Positions 49,691 to 60,102 of a stretch of 64,000 nt of DNA are shown here, one piece after another; positions within the stretch are counted from its first letter, which is position 1; every line of letters begins with the position of its first letter. Source of the DNA: Undaria pinnatifida (lineage: Eukaryota; Sar; Phaeophyceae; Laminariales; Alariaceae). The position numbers were made by a program, and so were the translations under genes. Location: NCBI GenBank assembly GCA_012845835.1, contig JABAKD010000025.1, forward strand, positions 28,329,504-28,393,503, read 5' to 3'. The notes under the pieces were generated by a model that saw nothing but the letters and a program-made list of their open reading frames with translations, was not told the origin of the DNA and ran no database searches.

Positions 49691-49953
49691 TACTGGCGCA
49701 TGCGCTACGATAGAGGTCTTCAGCAGTTTTCGCCTGAAATGTTTTCTGGACGACGGGGCTCCTAAACCAAAAATCGTCGGAAATAGGCCACTTTTTTTTT
49801 GTGCCTCTCGTTGTGTACCTAGGCCATGGGATTTTCGTCCGGTCAGCAGTTTTAATTTTCTCCATATCAGTTTTTGGGAGAGGTCTTAAGCGCCCAAATT
49901 GAAGGGTAGCATTAGGAAAAAAATGCTGCAGACACCTCTATCGTAGCACGCGT
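49691..49953 (-). mobile_element. TIR-A element, complete
   Basis: GCGCATGCGCTACGATAGAG, TTTTCTGGACGACGGGGCTC, GTGTACCTAGGCCATGGGAT, TTTGGGAGAGGTCTTAAGCG, CACCTCTATCGTAGCACGCGTC. Confidence 0.9.
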
Positions 49954-50042
49954 CTGAGAGTTAATACAGTAAAGTCGAACCGATTAGTTTCCGAAGCTCC
50001 TAACCAATTAAAGAGCTCTACACCGTACCTTTCTTAACCCAG

Positions 50043-50325
50043 AAGACGCGAGCTACGATAGGCTACGATTAGAAGTTCACCACTTTTTTTCTGAGGTCCT
50101 TCAATTCGGGAGCTCGAGACCTCCCCAAAAAACTGATCTGGAGAACAATAAAACTGCTAGACCAAGGTACACCGGATGAAAAATCCCAATGGACTAGGTA
50201 CCCAACGAGAGTCACGCTAAAATAATGGCCTATTTCCGACGAGTTTTTGGTCAACAAGTCCCGTCACTCAGAAACCATTTCAGACGAAAACTGCTGAACA
50301 CCTGTATCGTAGCATGCGCGTCAAA
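50043..50325 (+). mobile_element. TIR-A element, complete
   Basis: AGACGCGAGCTACGATAGGC, CAATTCGGGAGCTCGAGACC, CACCGGATGAAAAATCCCAA, CCGACGAGTTTTTGGTCAAC, ACCTGTATCGTAGCATGCGC GTC. Lies 90 bp from a TIR-A in the opposite orientation, so together they form a large inverted pair. Confidence 0.85.
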
Positions 50326-50452
50326 AAATATTCTGGACAAAACCGAAATTGAGTTTGAAACCCGATCAAACCATCCCATGACCTAGGTAAACAGCGACGA
50401 ATATTTTTTTTAAAAAGCAGGAGCGGCATCCATTGCGACGATTTCGGGTTGA

Positions 50453-50547
50453 CCGTTTTAGCACCGCACTCTCCCGAGGTATGGGAACAAAACACTTCGA
50501 TTTAGACTAGAAAAACCAAGATACGTACGTAGGAGTTGGAAATTGTC
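50453..50547 (+). mobile_element. TTAA-B2 subfamily element
   Basis: TGACCGTTTTAGCACCGCAC, TCTCCCGAGGTATGGGAACA, AAACACTTCGATTTAGACTA, GAAAAACCAAGA, GGAGTTGGAAATTG. Confidence 0.65.
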
Positions 50548-50829
50548 ATCCAGAGAAAAGAAAAATGTTTTCCAAAAAGTGCTACAAGGGCACATACCCT
50601 TATCGCGGCAGGCGTCTCTCCCAACACCTGACTTTTTTAACAAAAACGTACAAGCTAAGAACCCGGTAACGGTTTTGCCGACCATGGGTGCGCAGCATGA
50701 GGGAATTTTAACGCCGATCACTCGTGTGAACAAACATTCCCAGAAGGTAGAACAGAACCGAGGCACTATTACAGGCAGCTGGTGGGGTACCCTTTTTGAA
50801 CCGTTTCTTCACTAAACACTGGGAAAACG

Positions 50830-51180
50830 AAAACGCACACACTAATTCCAAGTAGATAGATACCCCCAAAAAATGCTTGCAGTTCTAGAGGGATTAAGAG
50901 CGCCCACAGGACAAAAACATTCGGGACTTAATCCTTGTAGCGGGTAAAAGATGCCACACTAATTATAAGCAGCTTGTCCCCAACACATACATGGACGCAG
51001 TTATAAAGGCGTCAAATCGACATGCCACGACTATCTTAAGCTACCGCACGTATGATATGATACGCATTTCCCACACAACAGATACGAGTAATGCGGTTTA
51101 GAGCCCAACAAACTGTGCCTATACTAACTCCGAGTAATTTGCAGTCCCCGACAAAAGGTCTCCAGTCGTGAATGCCTCGG
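50830..51180. repeat. MS-E-like diverged tandem units
   Basis: CACACTAATTCCAAGTAGAT, CCCCCAAAAAATGCTTGCAG, then CCACACTAATTATAAGCAGC TTGTCCCC, ACATGGACGCAG, then CTATACTAACTCCGAGTAAT TTGCAGTCCCC, GGTCTCCAGTCGTGAA. These units are intermediate between MS-E and TTAA-B in sequence. The bases 50,548-50,829 and 51,181-51,413 show nothing recognisable. Confidence 0.55.
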
Positions 51181-51413
51181 CGTGTCACGGCGTGCTCTTA
51201 AATCAGGGTACGCACTTTATTGCAAAACAAGAATCTGACCCAAAGACATTATTGGATAGCACATGTCCTCAGTTGATGAGTCCGGTCAGGGTGAAATGTT
51301 TGGGCTAGAACAAGCAACCTTTGCCATATAGCACGGCTTTAACGAGGAGGCTAGGCTTTCACAGGTCCAAAACTAGACCGTCAACCGAGATATTTGCCTA
51401 CGTTTTACGAATG

Positions 51414-51680
51414 CACAGTAGGGGTCCCCCAATAAGGCGGTCTGAGTAAGGCGGTATCCCGATATAAGGCGGTCTGAGTAAGGTGGTATCCCGATATAAG
51501 GCGGTCTGAGTGAGGCCGTATCCCGATACAAGGCGGTCCGAGTAAAACCGTATCCCGATTATAAGGAGGTCAAAATCGCTTCGTGGGACCGGGGAATTGC
51601 ACTCATAAACCAGGAATGAATAAGGCGACTTCCCCCAACAAGGCGGTCATAGCATTGCTTTCGCACACCACCGACTTACC
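51414..51680 (+). mobile_element. Pogo/Fot1-style terminus, copy 2, with ~38-bp tandem repeats
   Basis: CACAGTAGGGGTCCCCCAAT, AAGGCGGTCTGAGTAAGGCG, GTATCCCGATAT, then three more AAGGCGGTCTGAGTNAGGYN GTATCCCGAT units (51,459, 51,497, 51,533). It ends with AATCGCTTCGTGGGACCGG, GCGACTTCCCCCAACAAGGC GGTC. Aligns with the reverse of 14,815-14,978, where the unit occurs fewer times. Confidence 0.55.
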
Positions 51681-52235
51681 GGGGAAACCCTTGTGTATCT
51701 ATACATAAGGCGTGGGGGCAATGGGAAGACAGAGGAGATACTTAATCTTTAACTCTTTTTGTCCCCGCAAAAGTTGTCCTATATTCTATTTTCAAGCAGT
51801 TTCCCCAAGACACATGGGTTCAGTTCTAAAGGTGTGGTACAGAGATTTTGCGCAACAACAGGGAAAGCGGCTGAGGGGGAAAAAAATAGAAAATAAGAAA
51901 AATAAGTCAGGAAAATAGTAGTGGTCAGGGGCGAGATTATCAGGAGGGGTGCTGCCATGCGTCAGAAGTCAGAGGCCACGACTGTTACCGCTGCAAAAAG
52001 CATCCCACACTTTTTTTGAAGTTAGCTCGTCTCCAACGAACATGGATCTTGTTCTCACAAGGGGTAAGACGCCAAGCAAAGGAAAAGGGCAAAAAGAAAG
52101 GCAAAAGATAAGAAAAAAATAGCACGCCAGAAGAAATAGTGGGCGAGAGTGACAGAACGGATGCTGCTATAATATACTTTAAAAAAATGAAGAAATACAC
52201 CTCACAGCGGAGATCGACCAAAGAGGATTTTTTTG
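51681..52235. other. Unassigned
   Basis: A/G-rich tracts (GGGGGAAAAAAATAGAAAAT) and no gene, RNA or dispersed family I recognise. Confidence 0.35.
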
Positions 52236-52239
52236 ATCA

Positions 52240-52340
52240 AAACTCAGCTTTTGCAAGCTGCGTGTGATACTTCGATCGCGCGTGAGACGGGGTGTGAATA
52301 CTCGAATCCTCCTTTATTGGATACAAGTCGGTGTATATGT
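52240..52340 (+). repeat. Rep-R copy
   Basis: CAAAACTCAGCTTTTGCAAG, CTGCGTGTGATACTTCGATC, GCGCGTGAGACGGGGTGTGA, TATTGGATACAAGTCGGTG. Followed by unassigned sequence, with a 25-bp tandem duplication AAATCATGACGTTGCAACAC at 52,584-52,632. Confidence 0.65.
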
Positions 52341-52669
52341 GACGATATGCGTCAGAAGACAGACTGTTCATATTTGGCTGCGTTTTTTGCTAGGTACACT
52401 TGTCACACGGCAAGGCGAGCGCTGAAACATGGTATGCATGGAGCATGGACGCGCTGTTGTCTGATGGCAAACGAACTAAACAGCGGAAAGTTTTACCGCT
52501 GTGGAGTGCTGAATCTCGCATGAAGATATACCTGGGTATCAGGCAGTTGGTACATCAGGTATTAGGTGCCGTATGCTGCTCAAATCATGACGTTGCAACA
52601 CTTTTCTCAAAATCATGACGTTGCAACACTCTAAAAAAATCATTACTTGTACTCTCCATCTCAAGCTCA

Positions 52670-52988
52670 ACTCGCGATAGGTTCTACCCTCTGTGACCTT
52701 CTGAACAAAACAAGGCGTGGTCGCAGGTATTGCCTAGTCGCAAGTGTTTCCCCTTGTCCCCCCGGTACTCGGGTTCCTTTTTTTTCGCGCACAGGGTTCA
52801 GCATTCCCACTTTTCGGCTTTTTATGCTCGTCGATTTGCACCGAATTTCGCCAACTCGCGCTCTTACGCCTGCGGCCTTTCGATTTGTAAGAAAGTGTTC
52901 CTTGTGCGGGGCTCTAACCTACAACCTCGCCTCAATAATCCAAATAGTTACATGACTTACTGTTCGACCACCGGCGACGTCGCCGGTT
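52670..52988 (-). mobile_element. SINE-1-related SINE with a different tRNA-like head
   Basis: Reverse complement: GCCGGTGGTCGAACAGTAAG, GATTATTGAGGCGAGGTTGT, AGGTTAGAGCCCCGCACAAG, then the SINE-1 body (GCGTAAGAGCGCGAGTTGGC, AAATCGACGAGCATAAAAAG, CTGAACCCTGTGCGCG, ACCGGGGGGACAAGGGGAAA, CACTTGCGAC, CTTGTTTTGTTCAGAAGG). The body aligns with SINE-1, but the head differs in sequence and box spacing. It is a distinct subfamily or a head swap. Confidence 0.7.
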
Positions 52989-53653
52989 TACGCTCATCGT
53001 ATTTGTTAACTTATCGGCATACATGCATATATGTGTACAACTACATATACTCCGGAGTACCTGGTATTTGTTAGTGCGTTATTAGTAGTGTTAATAAAGA
53101 ACGATTTATTTAACTGCTACCTGTATCATCGTGATCATGTTATTTTTTATACATTAAAAAACCGAGAGAATGTCGGTGCGTTATTAATAGCAACAATATC
53201 ACAATTAACACCACGCATTTCTCTCCTCCTGTGCCACCAGGTAAAAAAAAAAGAAAGCAGAAAAATATAAAATATACCAGGTAGGATGTACCTGGAATTG
53301 ATTACCAAGCCAGGTATCACGCACACCAAGCATACGATACTCTGTTTCTAGCAACCGTCTCTGTCTGCAGATCTTTGCAGATCTACATGCGATGCATCGG
53401 GGCACGAATCTTGGATGACCCTCGGATATGCTTGGCTGTGCGTTCTCGAGCAAGAATATCTGATATCTGTTCTCAGCCGCTAGGAAGAGGCAAGACCGTT
53501 CCGAGAACTAGTCGGCACAAACAACAATACATTGTAATGGCATGCTGTGCTGTCGCGCCACAGGCCACAACCACAGAACGAACAACCATACCAGGGGGTC
53601 AAAAGCAGCAAAGCTGGGCGTACAGACGACTCGCCGTACCGTCGTATCATATG
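52989..53653. other. Unassigned, TACCAGGTA-rich
   Basis: Contains TACCTGGTAT, CACCAGGTAA, ATACCAGGTAGG and GTACCTGGAAT within 250 bp. A plus-strand frame through 53,375-53,893 has no recognised domain. Confidence 0.35.
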
Positions 53654-53728
53654 CCTCTGCCACCGCTGCTGCTGCTGCTGCGGCTGCTGCTGCTGTGCTG
53701 CTGTTGCTGCCGCTGTTGCTGCTGTTTC
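53654..53728. repeat. CTG/GCT microsatellite
   Basis: CCGCTGCTGCTGCTGCTGCG, GCTGCTGCTGCTGTGCTGCT, GTTGCTGCCGCTGTTGCTGC. Leu-, Cys- and Ala-rich frames are artefacts. The following 53,729-54,554 holds no recognisable feature. Confidence 0.9.
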
Positions 53729-54554
53729 GCCGCTGAGGCTGTGCTGCCCCGCCGGTGCTACACTCAACAAGCCTGTCATAGTTTATTTAATATACAGGGC
53801 ACCTCTGTCTATACGATAATGTATTCCATCGGCTGCCACGTAACCCATACCTGGTACCTGTCTAACAGTAGTGTTTTATCACTCATGCACTAGACTCAAT
53901 TCGCAGCTATTATTAGTGATATCAATGTGTTACTAGTGAACGTGAACGAAGAATCACAGATGATGTATTGCGTCAGGTAGACCGACGCACGCGAACAATA
54001 ATTAGTACGATACATAATCTGGACACATGTCACATGTTCAGGTGTTGCTGACTCAGGTACACAGGAATAATACACAAATGTCCTCCCCAACACTCTATTC
54101 AATCCAAGTGGATTATCGTTTGCCCTGGCAAACGCGGGGGGCGTTGCTTTCTTTCTTCACTTCAACATGTACATATGTTCATGTGTGCTGTGCCTATCAA
54201 TAGCATTAATAGTGGCGTCTTCACGACGTTCCATAAACCGTTCTTTCCAAGTATAGCAGTCTAATTCCAACTGTTTTCCGGAAAACGCGAGTGAGTGCAA
54301 TCCGTGCGAACGAGCAGCTCTCCTTGCCGAATTGAAGGTGTGGAGGAGTGCGACGATTGCAAGTGAAGTAGAAAAATACTTCGCTCCCCACGACATTATT
54401 CTTTCTGCTGAGGACAGGTCACTATGACGTTTCGCATGCTTTCTGGCAATGTACCATCAATATGGTTCACCCCGACATGGATCGAGTCCCACCTTAAACG
54501 CCTTTTACGTAATCCCAACACCTAGTCTACGGTACGCGGGGGTACGCCCACATG

Positions 54555-54830
54555 CTCACTACTGGGTTTGAGCCTTTCGCACTACAAGTGACTCCTGCCT
54601 CACTGACAAAATGCTATCTTCTGTAGGCGATTCTTATGGTGCAGAGCGCGCAGCGTACCTTACCATTCAATTTCGGATTCAGATGGCAAAAATTAAACGG
54701 CAGCAGTACGAAGGAGTAAGACCGTAAGGGAACGGGGGGGTCACTCGCGCAATTGCTAACCACGAGCCGCTGCCGAAAAAGGCCCCAGAAGTGAGGTCCC
54801 CCCCTCACCGTACAGCGTAGCCTTGGCCTC
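54555..54830 (+). mobile_element. SINE-D copy
   Basis: CTGGGTTTGAGCCTTTCGCA, CTCCTGCCTCACTGACAAAA, TAGGCGATTCTTATGGTGCA, GAGCGCGCAGCGTACC, CCATTCAATTTCGGATTC, GGGGTCACTCGCGCAATTGC, CACGAGCCGCTGCC, GGCCCCAGAAGTGAGG. Confidence 0.65.
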
Positions 54831-55254
54831 AAATTCATCAGCCACCACTCTTCTCCCGCCCCCCTCTCCTTTGCAAGTTTTTCCCTTATGTTCCCCTTAC
54901 CGAGTTGCTGTACTAAACTGCTGTGCCTCCCTTTTTTCCTTTTCTCACTATTAATACCTGCTGTGGTATAGACTACCCCGGCAAGCTCCTATTGCACCGC
55001 AAGTCTTCCCCACTACTTTTACGTGCAAAACATTTCCACACAACAAGCACGAAGCAAAATCCCACCGTGCAACATGTGCTATATGATACGGTTGTGGCGT
55101 TTACTACCCCTGGTACGGTTATTGTTACCAGTATATAGTTACGTCCGCCTGCGGTGTTGGTTACAGACCGACCGGTACAGCGTGGTACGTTATTATATTC
55201 AGGAGGCACTAAACTATCTTATATTACCAGGTAGTGTTATAAACAAATATATTA

Positions 55255-55345
55255 CAATCCAGCTGTGAGATCGAAGATTTCGTCGAAGCTCATATTTGGC
55301 AAGTTTCGCGTTACTCCGATCGCGCGTTATACTGGGTATGTCCTC
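55255..55345 (+). repeat. Rep-R copy
   Basis: ATCCAGCTGTGAGATCGAAG, ATTTCGTCGAAGCTCATATT, TGGCAAGTTTCGCGTTACTC, CGATCGCGCG, TATGTCCTCATTAG. Bases 54,831-55,254 and 55,346-55,739 are unassigned. Confidence 0.7.
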
Positions 55346-55739
55346 ATTAGTTTATGAAATACCCGGTACAGCTCTCAGGTAGTACGGGTATAAGCTTTTC
55401 TCTTTCCGGAGTGATTTCCTTTTGGGTTTTCTCCCTACATAAATCGGATCTGACCCTTCGTAACCACAGACTCTGCTGTGGTCTATCACTAGCCGGAGAT
55501 TTAGACAAGCCCTTCGGAACAAGACCATTTGGTCACAAACAATTAATAGCAGAAAAAACATTACCCGGTGAAAAAAAACTAACACCACCATAGCGAATAA
55601 GAACGAGGGCAATCAACGACAGAGAAAAAGCTGGTACGAGCGCTATCTCTCGATCGATACCGTCGTCCAGAAAAAAACAGCACATTTCCTGTGAGAGGGT
55701 TGTGCTAGAAAATGTCGATCATGGCACATTTTCAGTGTG

Positions 55740-55870
55740 TAGCAGAGAATCGATGCTAAGCCGGAAGTAGGCATTACTATCTACAAAAACATTTCCTTTT
55801 CTTCGGATTTCCCGAGGGCCTGTTTCCCTCGGGTTTCTTACACTTTCCGCGAATGTTAATGGATGGTCTG
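55740..55870 (+). repeat. Rep-Z copy
   Basis: GAGAATCGATGCTAAGCCGG, AAGTAGGC, ACATTTCCTTTTCTTCGGAT, TTCCCGAGGGCCTGTTTCCC, TCGGGTTTCTTACACTTTCC, GCGAATGTTAATGG. CCCGAGGG and CCCTCGGG form an 8-bp hairpin. Bases 55,871-56,574 are unassigned apart from a Rep-L CTTCACATTAAACTGATATT at 56,438. Confidence 0.55.
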
Positions 55871-56574
55871 ACACGTTGAATCTCAGCAGTAGAATGAAGG
55901 TTTATCGCGAAGGACACACATGGTATACACACGCGCTTCGTATATACCAGGTGCAGTTTACAGGAAAGTTATGGTCAAGAGACTTGACTCGGACACGCCC
56001 ACACCCACTTTTCGCGCTTGCAGTAAGACTCAAGAGACATTGTTTTTTCAGGGGCGAAAGCAAAAAACAAAAATGACTTGACAGAGTTGACGCCTATCTC
56101 CACTCTCCATTCGCGCCATATGGTCTGATACGATGGTACCAGGTGTGACGTGTGTGTATATGAGCAATGTATACATCTCTCGGAGTTTGCGCTATTTGTG
56201 GCCAGATACGAGCTTGAATCTCCATGTAGGAAGAAGAATCAACACAGCGAGCGGTAGGTCCGTTTTCTGGCGGTGGAGAGCAAATGTACAGAATGACTGG
56301 ACGTCGCCGTGTGGACTTAAAAAGGAAACAAAACAATGGACACTTTACTACAAGAACACCAACAACACCTCACCAACAACAACAGGAGACCGCTGCACGC
56401 TCGGACATTATTTAGCATGATAACGATGATGACGTGTTCTTCACATTAAACTGATATTTCCACCCTTCAATACACATATATGTGGGGTTTTCTGCATGTC
56501 GTGAAATGATCACATGGATAATATATAATATGTGGTACTCAAAAGTAGTCGTGGGTGTTTCACGGCGCGGACGT

Positions 56575-57215
56575 ATCACATGTGATACGTTATCGTGTAA
56601 CACGGAAGAAAGCACACCCCGGTGATAACATTTGGCGTTCAAATATATCATCACCCGGTGTGCTGTAGCAGAGGGTGTGGTGGTGTGGTATCTAAGGTAT
56701 CCCCGGGGATAGCAACCATGCACGGTAGCCCCGCAGCTAGGGGGTGCGGTAAGGAGGGGGGATGGTATATTGAGGGGGTATGCTAAAACGTTATTAACGA
56801 TTGCTAAGGAGTGTGAACGGGGGATCGGTAGCATCAGCACCGGTACCGGTGAGCGGGCTGATTCCGGAGAAAAACTACATCCTCGTCGCTCGAGGCGCGG
56901 CGGCAGCAGGTACCCGGTGGGGTTAGGGCCGCAGACTCGTTCGGATCACTGTGATGGGAGGGCACAGCTGTTGCCTCCACATGCTGGTGCCCAAACCGGT
57001 GCCCGCGTTGCGGGTAAATGGTATACACCATGACGGTGTGATAATTGTGGAGTTCACTCGTCTGGTACAAATTTCAGGCGCTCCACCCATAGGGTGTGTG
57101 GTATTCAACTTACCCCCGGTGATAAAGTGATGGGGTCGAAAAACGAAACAATCAATATATCACCGGGTGTGCTCAAATGCAGGGGGGGTGCTTTCTTCCG
57201 TGTTATACGGTACCA
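56575..57215. mobile_element. Inverted-repeat unit with ~90-bp subterminal arms
   Basis: Left GTGTAACACGGAAGAAAGCA, CACCCCGGTGATAA, AATATATCATCACCCGGTGTGCT. Right, in reverse, GTATAACACGGAAGAAAGCA, CCCCCCCTGCATTTGAGCAC, ACCCGGTGATATATTG. Both arms continue into a GGTATTCAACTTACC/GTGGTATCTAAGGTATCC region. The ~380-bp centre has an 88-codon frame at 56,770-57,033 (plus; non-ATG start, RSRRGGSRYPVGLGPQ-type basic/Gly content) and no recognised domain. Probably a foldback or TIR transposon; class unknown. Confidence 0.65.
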
Positions 57216-58196
57216 CAGGTATGCCATTACATTCACATTCATTATGTCAGTTAAATAGTTCTATCGCACTTCCGTACAACGGTCGGTGGCGGGTGCTAAA
57301 GCGGCACAAATCAGAACCACCAAGTTCAACAATGGTAGCGGTGCGTCAACAATCAATCCATGAAAATCCATCTGCTACTTTACTTACGACGAGTATACCA
57401 GGCTACCAGGGGTACCTTTGGTCCTGTGATACATCATATACACCAAAGGTATTACATCATGAATATGATGTTAGCCTGTTTGCCTCTGGGCCAAGCCTAC
57501 GAAATGTAAGCGTTTGAGGCACAAGACTATCTTGTCGTTGCTGTCCCCCGCTGTTTCTACCCGCCGAGGACATCGCGAGCACACCTATAATTACATTAAA
57601 TCGAGGGTCTGAGGTGCACGAGCACCTCTCTATGCTGTGCCCAGGTTTCTACCCTTTTGTGTGTGGTCACAAACTACGAGGCAGAGATAGAAGGCAAACA
57701 AAAACCGCAGACGACAATACAAAGAACAGCAGTGTAGCGCAGTCCTTCGAGCGAATACACCCCTGGTATACGTACCCTACGACGAGCGAAACTGCCCAAT
57801 AAATTGGGGAGATTGACAATGATGCCCTGGTGCACGATTCAAAATTCATTTTCGTTCAAGGTCGTAGTTGTACCAGGTACGCAGTACATAGACCTCGAAC
57901 GTACGTAGTCGTCAAGGCGTGTTCTTCTCGGTGGCTACTTTTTTTTCGTTTTTTCTTAATGGTTGTCTATCTGGTGGTCTACTCTGTGGAGTGGAGAACA
58001 AGTGACCGCCGTTTTTCCTGCGTGGCGTGTGGTGGTATTCATAAAATAGGTGGCGAGCTTTCTTCGAGCCCTTCGGCCTTCCAATAAGCATGGATGCATG
58101 TACGTAGAGAAAGAGCGGGCTGGCTGTGTATCTCACACAATACGTATATTATTTGCGATCTAAAGGAGGAATTGAGGGAGGGGACAAAGACAAAAG
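57216..58196. other. Unassigned; weak coding-like frames
   Basis: Short open frames exist on both strands (e.g. 57,614-57,802 and 57,830-58,087 plus, 57,912-58,136 minus), none with a domain, signal peptide or convincing splice pair. TGTGTGGTCACAAACTACGA at 57,660 is Rep-L-like. Confidence 0.35.
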
Positions 58197-58620
58197 GTGG
58201 GGGGGGGAAGACACGCCCTGTGCGTTAGCTGTGCTGCCTTGTCCCGACGTGTATGGAGTAACATTTCGACGTGTGGGGCATGCTTGTGTACGTGCATCAA
58301 GGTCGGAATGGGGGTAGGGGCAACAATGGGGCCCTTGTGGCGGTATACGAAAACTTTGTTGTCCCAAAGGTTCCAACTTTTTCTGCGCAGAAGAGCGAAA
58401 AAGAATTATTGGGAGCGATTTAGAGTAGCACTAAAAAAGTAGTATTATTTTTTTAACGCTCGAGAAAAAATACCAAAAATAATAGCACTGGTCCGCGCAA
58501 GACGAGATAGAAGCGTTCGAGACCACAGGTATCCAAGTCGGACACCGTTCGCTCCTGGCCCGCTCGCCGCCAGCAAACGCCGACGGGACGACGTACACCC
58601 ACGAGCAAACTCAGAAACCG

Positions 58621-58890
58621 CTACGTGTCCGGCGCGCCGGCCGTAGTTGCTAGTGCAGGGCTATACGCACACGTTGGCCTGTCGAGGCTCGTATCATCAA
58701 TCACATACACCGAACGAAAATGTTGTGCTCGTCCGACGCAATTCGACGCACCTTCTTCAGCAGTCTGGCCCGCGAGCAACTGCCCTCCTGCCAGGTCCCA
58801 TCGACACGTAGCTAGAAGCGCAAGGATTTGAAGGTAGGCTCTTCTCCGTGCCATTGACGGGCCGATGCCGGTCGGGCGTCGCTTCTGCAT
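58621..58890 (-). CDS. Candidate small secreted protein or first exon
   Basis: ATG at 58,890, with a second in-frame ATG at 58,854; stop TAG at 58,621. From the second ATG the product begins MARRRAYLQILALLATCRWD, a plausible signal peptide of n-region arginines, hydrophobic core and an AGG-like cleavage area. About 55 residues follow without a known motif. The local sequence is GC-rich and repeat-free, unlike most of the window. An internal GAAGAAG|GTGCGT is a strong splice-donor match, so the true gene may splice out part of this frame. It diverges from the candidate gene starting at 59,147, and the 256 bp between them could hold a shared promoter. No function assignable. Confidence 0.3.
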   Translation of the reverse strand: MQKRRPTGIGPSMARRRAYLQILALLATCRWDLAGGQLLAGQTAEEGASNCVGRAQHFRSVYVIDDTSLDRPTCAYSPALATTAGAPDT

Positions 58891-59146
58891 GCTCCGTTGG
58901 GTGTTTGCTATATGATATACGCGAGAGGATCCAGCCGCGCCCGCTGGCGGGAAGAAATTTGGAGTTCACATTGAACTACTGGCGTGTTTGTACAGGGGTT
59001 TGGAAACGAAACTATTACTCGCGATTTTTTGAGTTTTTGTCTTGTTCTCAGTGTGGAGTGCTTCGGGGTACACTACAACACTGGTAACACCTGTACCTGT
59101 ATTCTGTACGAGTTTACGAGTGTACGAGTGCTTCGCAGCTCGTGCT

Positions 59147-59796
59147 ATGGAAGGTGTGGATTCTCCTCACCAACCCGAAGCCGTGGCGGCTACAGCGGAG
59201 GTCGGGGTTCCATCGGCAGCACACGAGGTGGCCATCGCGGTGGACGTTGTGTGCCCCGACCGCCTGGCCCGACAGGGCTTTGCTGTTGCTCCGTTCTACC
59301 TCCGGGCACCGGCGGCGTCGCTGAACTCTCTCGGCTCCCTCTTCGCTGCGCTCAAGTTTGGTGCCTTGGCCGACGAGACAGAGGTATGGCCTGGGGATAA
59401 TCGGAAGTGAGCAACTTCTCGATGTGCGGGGTTGGTTTGTGTTTTTGAGAGTGCACGCTATGTGCGATATTCCGTAGGCATCATATCAGACGATACCGCT
59501 GCTGCTGTACCTAGCCATACGCCAGGATGTAGGATAAGTACGGAGCATCTTGTAGCAGAAGTACATGTATAGACTACCAAGTGTATACATGAAATTGTTT
59601 TACCAGCATCTATGCGAGCTATAACGGTCGTGCGAAGATCAGGAGGTGTTATGGTAAGGCACTGAGACAACAGGAGGCGCAGCAAGCAGTGCAGGCAACG
59701 TGTTTGTGTTTGCAGTTGCTGGTGCCCGGTGCACTACTGGTTGCGGTCGAGAATTCCGGATGCTGCTGCTTCTGCTGCTGTGATGCTAATCTGTAG
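59147..59796 (+). CDS. Candidate two-exon gene, ~105 residues
   Basis: Exon 1 (59,147-59,383) starts at ATG, is GC-rich and encodes 79 residues: an acidic N-terminus (MEGVDSPHQPEAVAATAEVG), then VAIAVDVVCPDRLARQGF and a Leu/Ala-rich end. It closes with ACAGAG|GTATGG. A good acceptor, TGTTTGTGTTTGCAG, lies at 59,715, and the following phase-matched frame (LLVPGALLVAVENSG, then a Cys-rich tail from a TGC repeat) stops at TAG 59,796. If exon 1 is not spliced, the frame ends at 59,410. No family recognised. Support is composition, phase agreement and splice consensus only. Confidence 0.3.
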
Positions 59797-60102
59797 GTAG
59801 ATCAAAATTGTTGTATGATCGCGATATGCATGATGCTGCTGCACACAGTCATGATGTGTTACTTGTGTACGAGTAGTCTGTGTGCGAGGGACGGGTGTGT
59901 TTCAAAGCAGTACTGGGGGGTGCGGGGTGCACCTGTATGTAACCTCCCAGGTACTCCAGTAGCACCTGCTTCGCTAACTGCTTGTGAACTGCATTATACC
60001 ACGAGCTTTAACAATTTATGCATCCTCTTTGGCCTGTTCGCGCCCGAAATACCAATGGTACTGGTCATCAGTCTAAGCGTTGTCTTCTGCGCTCATTGGT
60101 AG

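Noticed and set aside
53375-53893. 172-codon plus-strand frame with Leu/Cys runs
   Set aside because: The frame opens at a non-ATG codon and its centre is a CTG microsatellite. No domain or splice support.
55800-55830. Bacterial-type terminator hairpin (CCCGAGGG/CCCTCGGG)
   Set aside because: It sits inside a dispersed repeat (Rep-Z) in a eukaryotic context with no upstream gene, and the T-tract is short.
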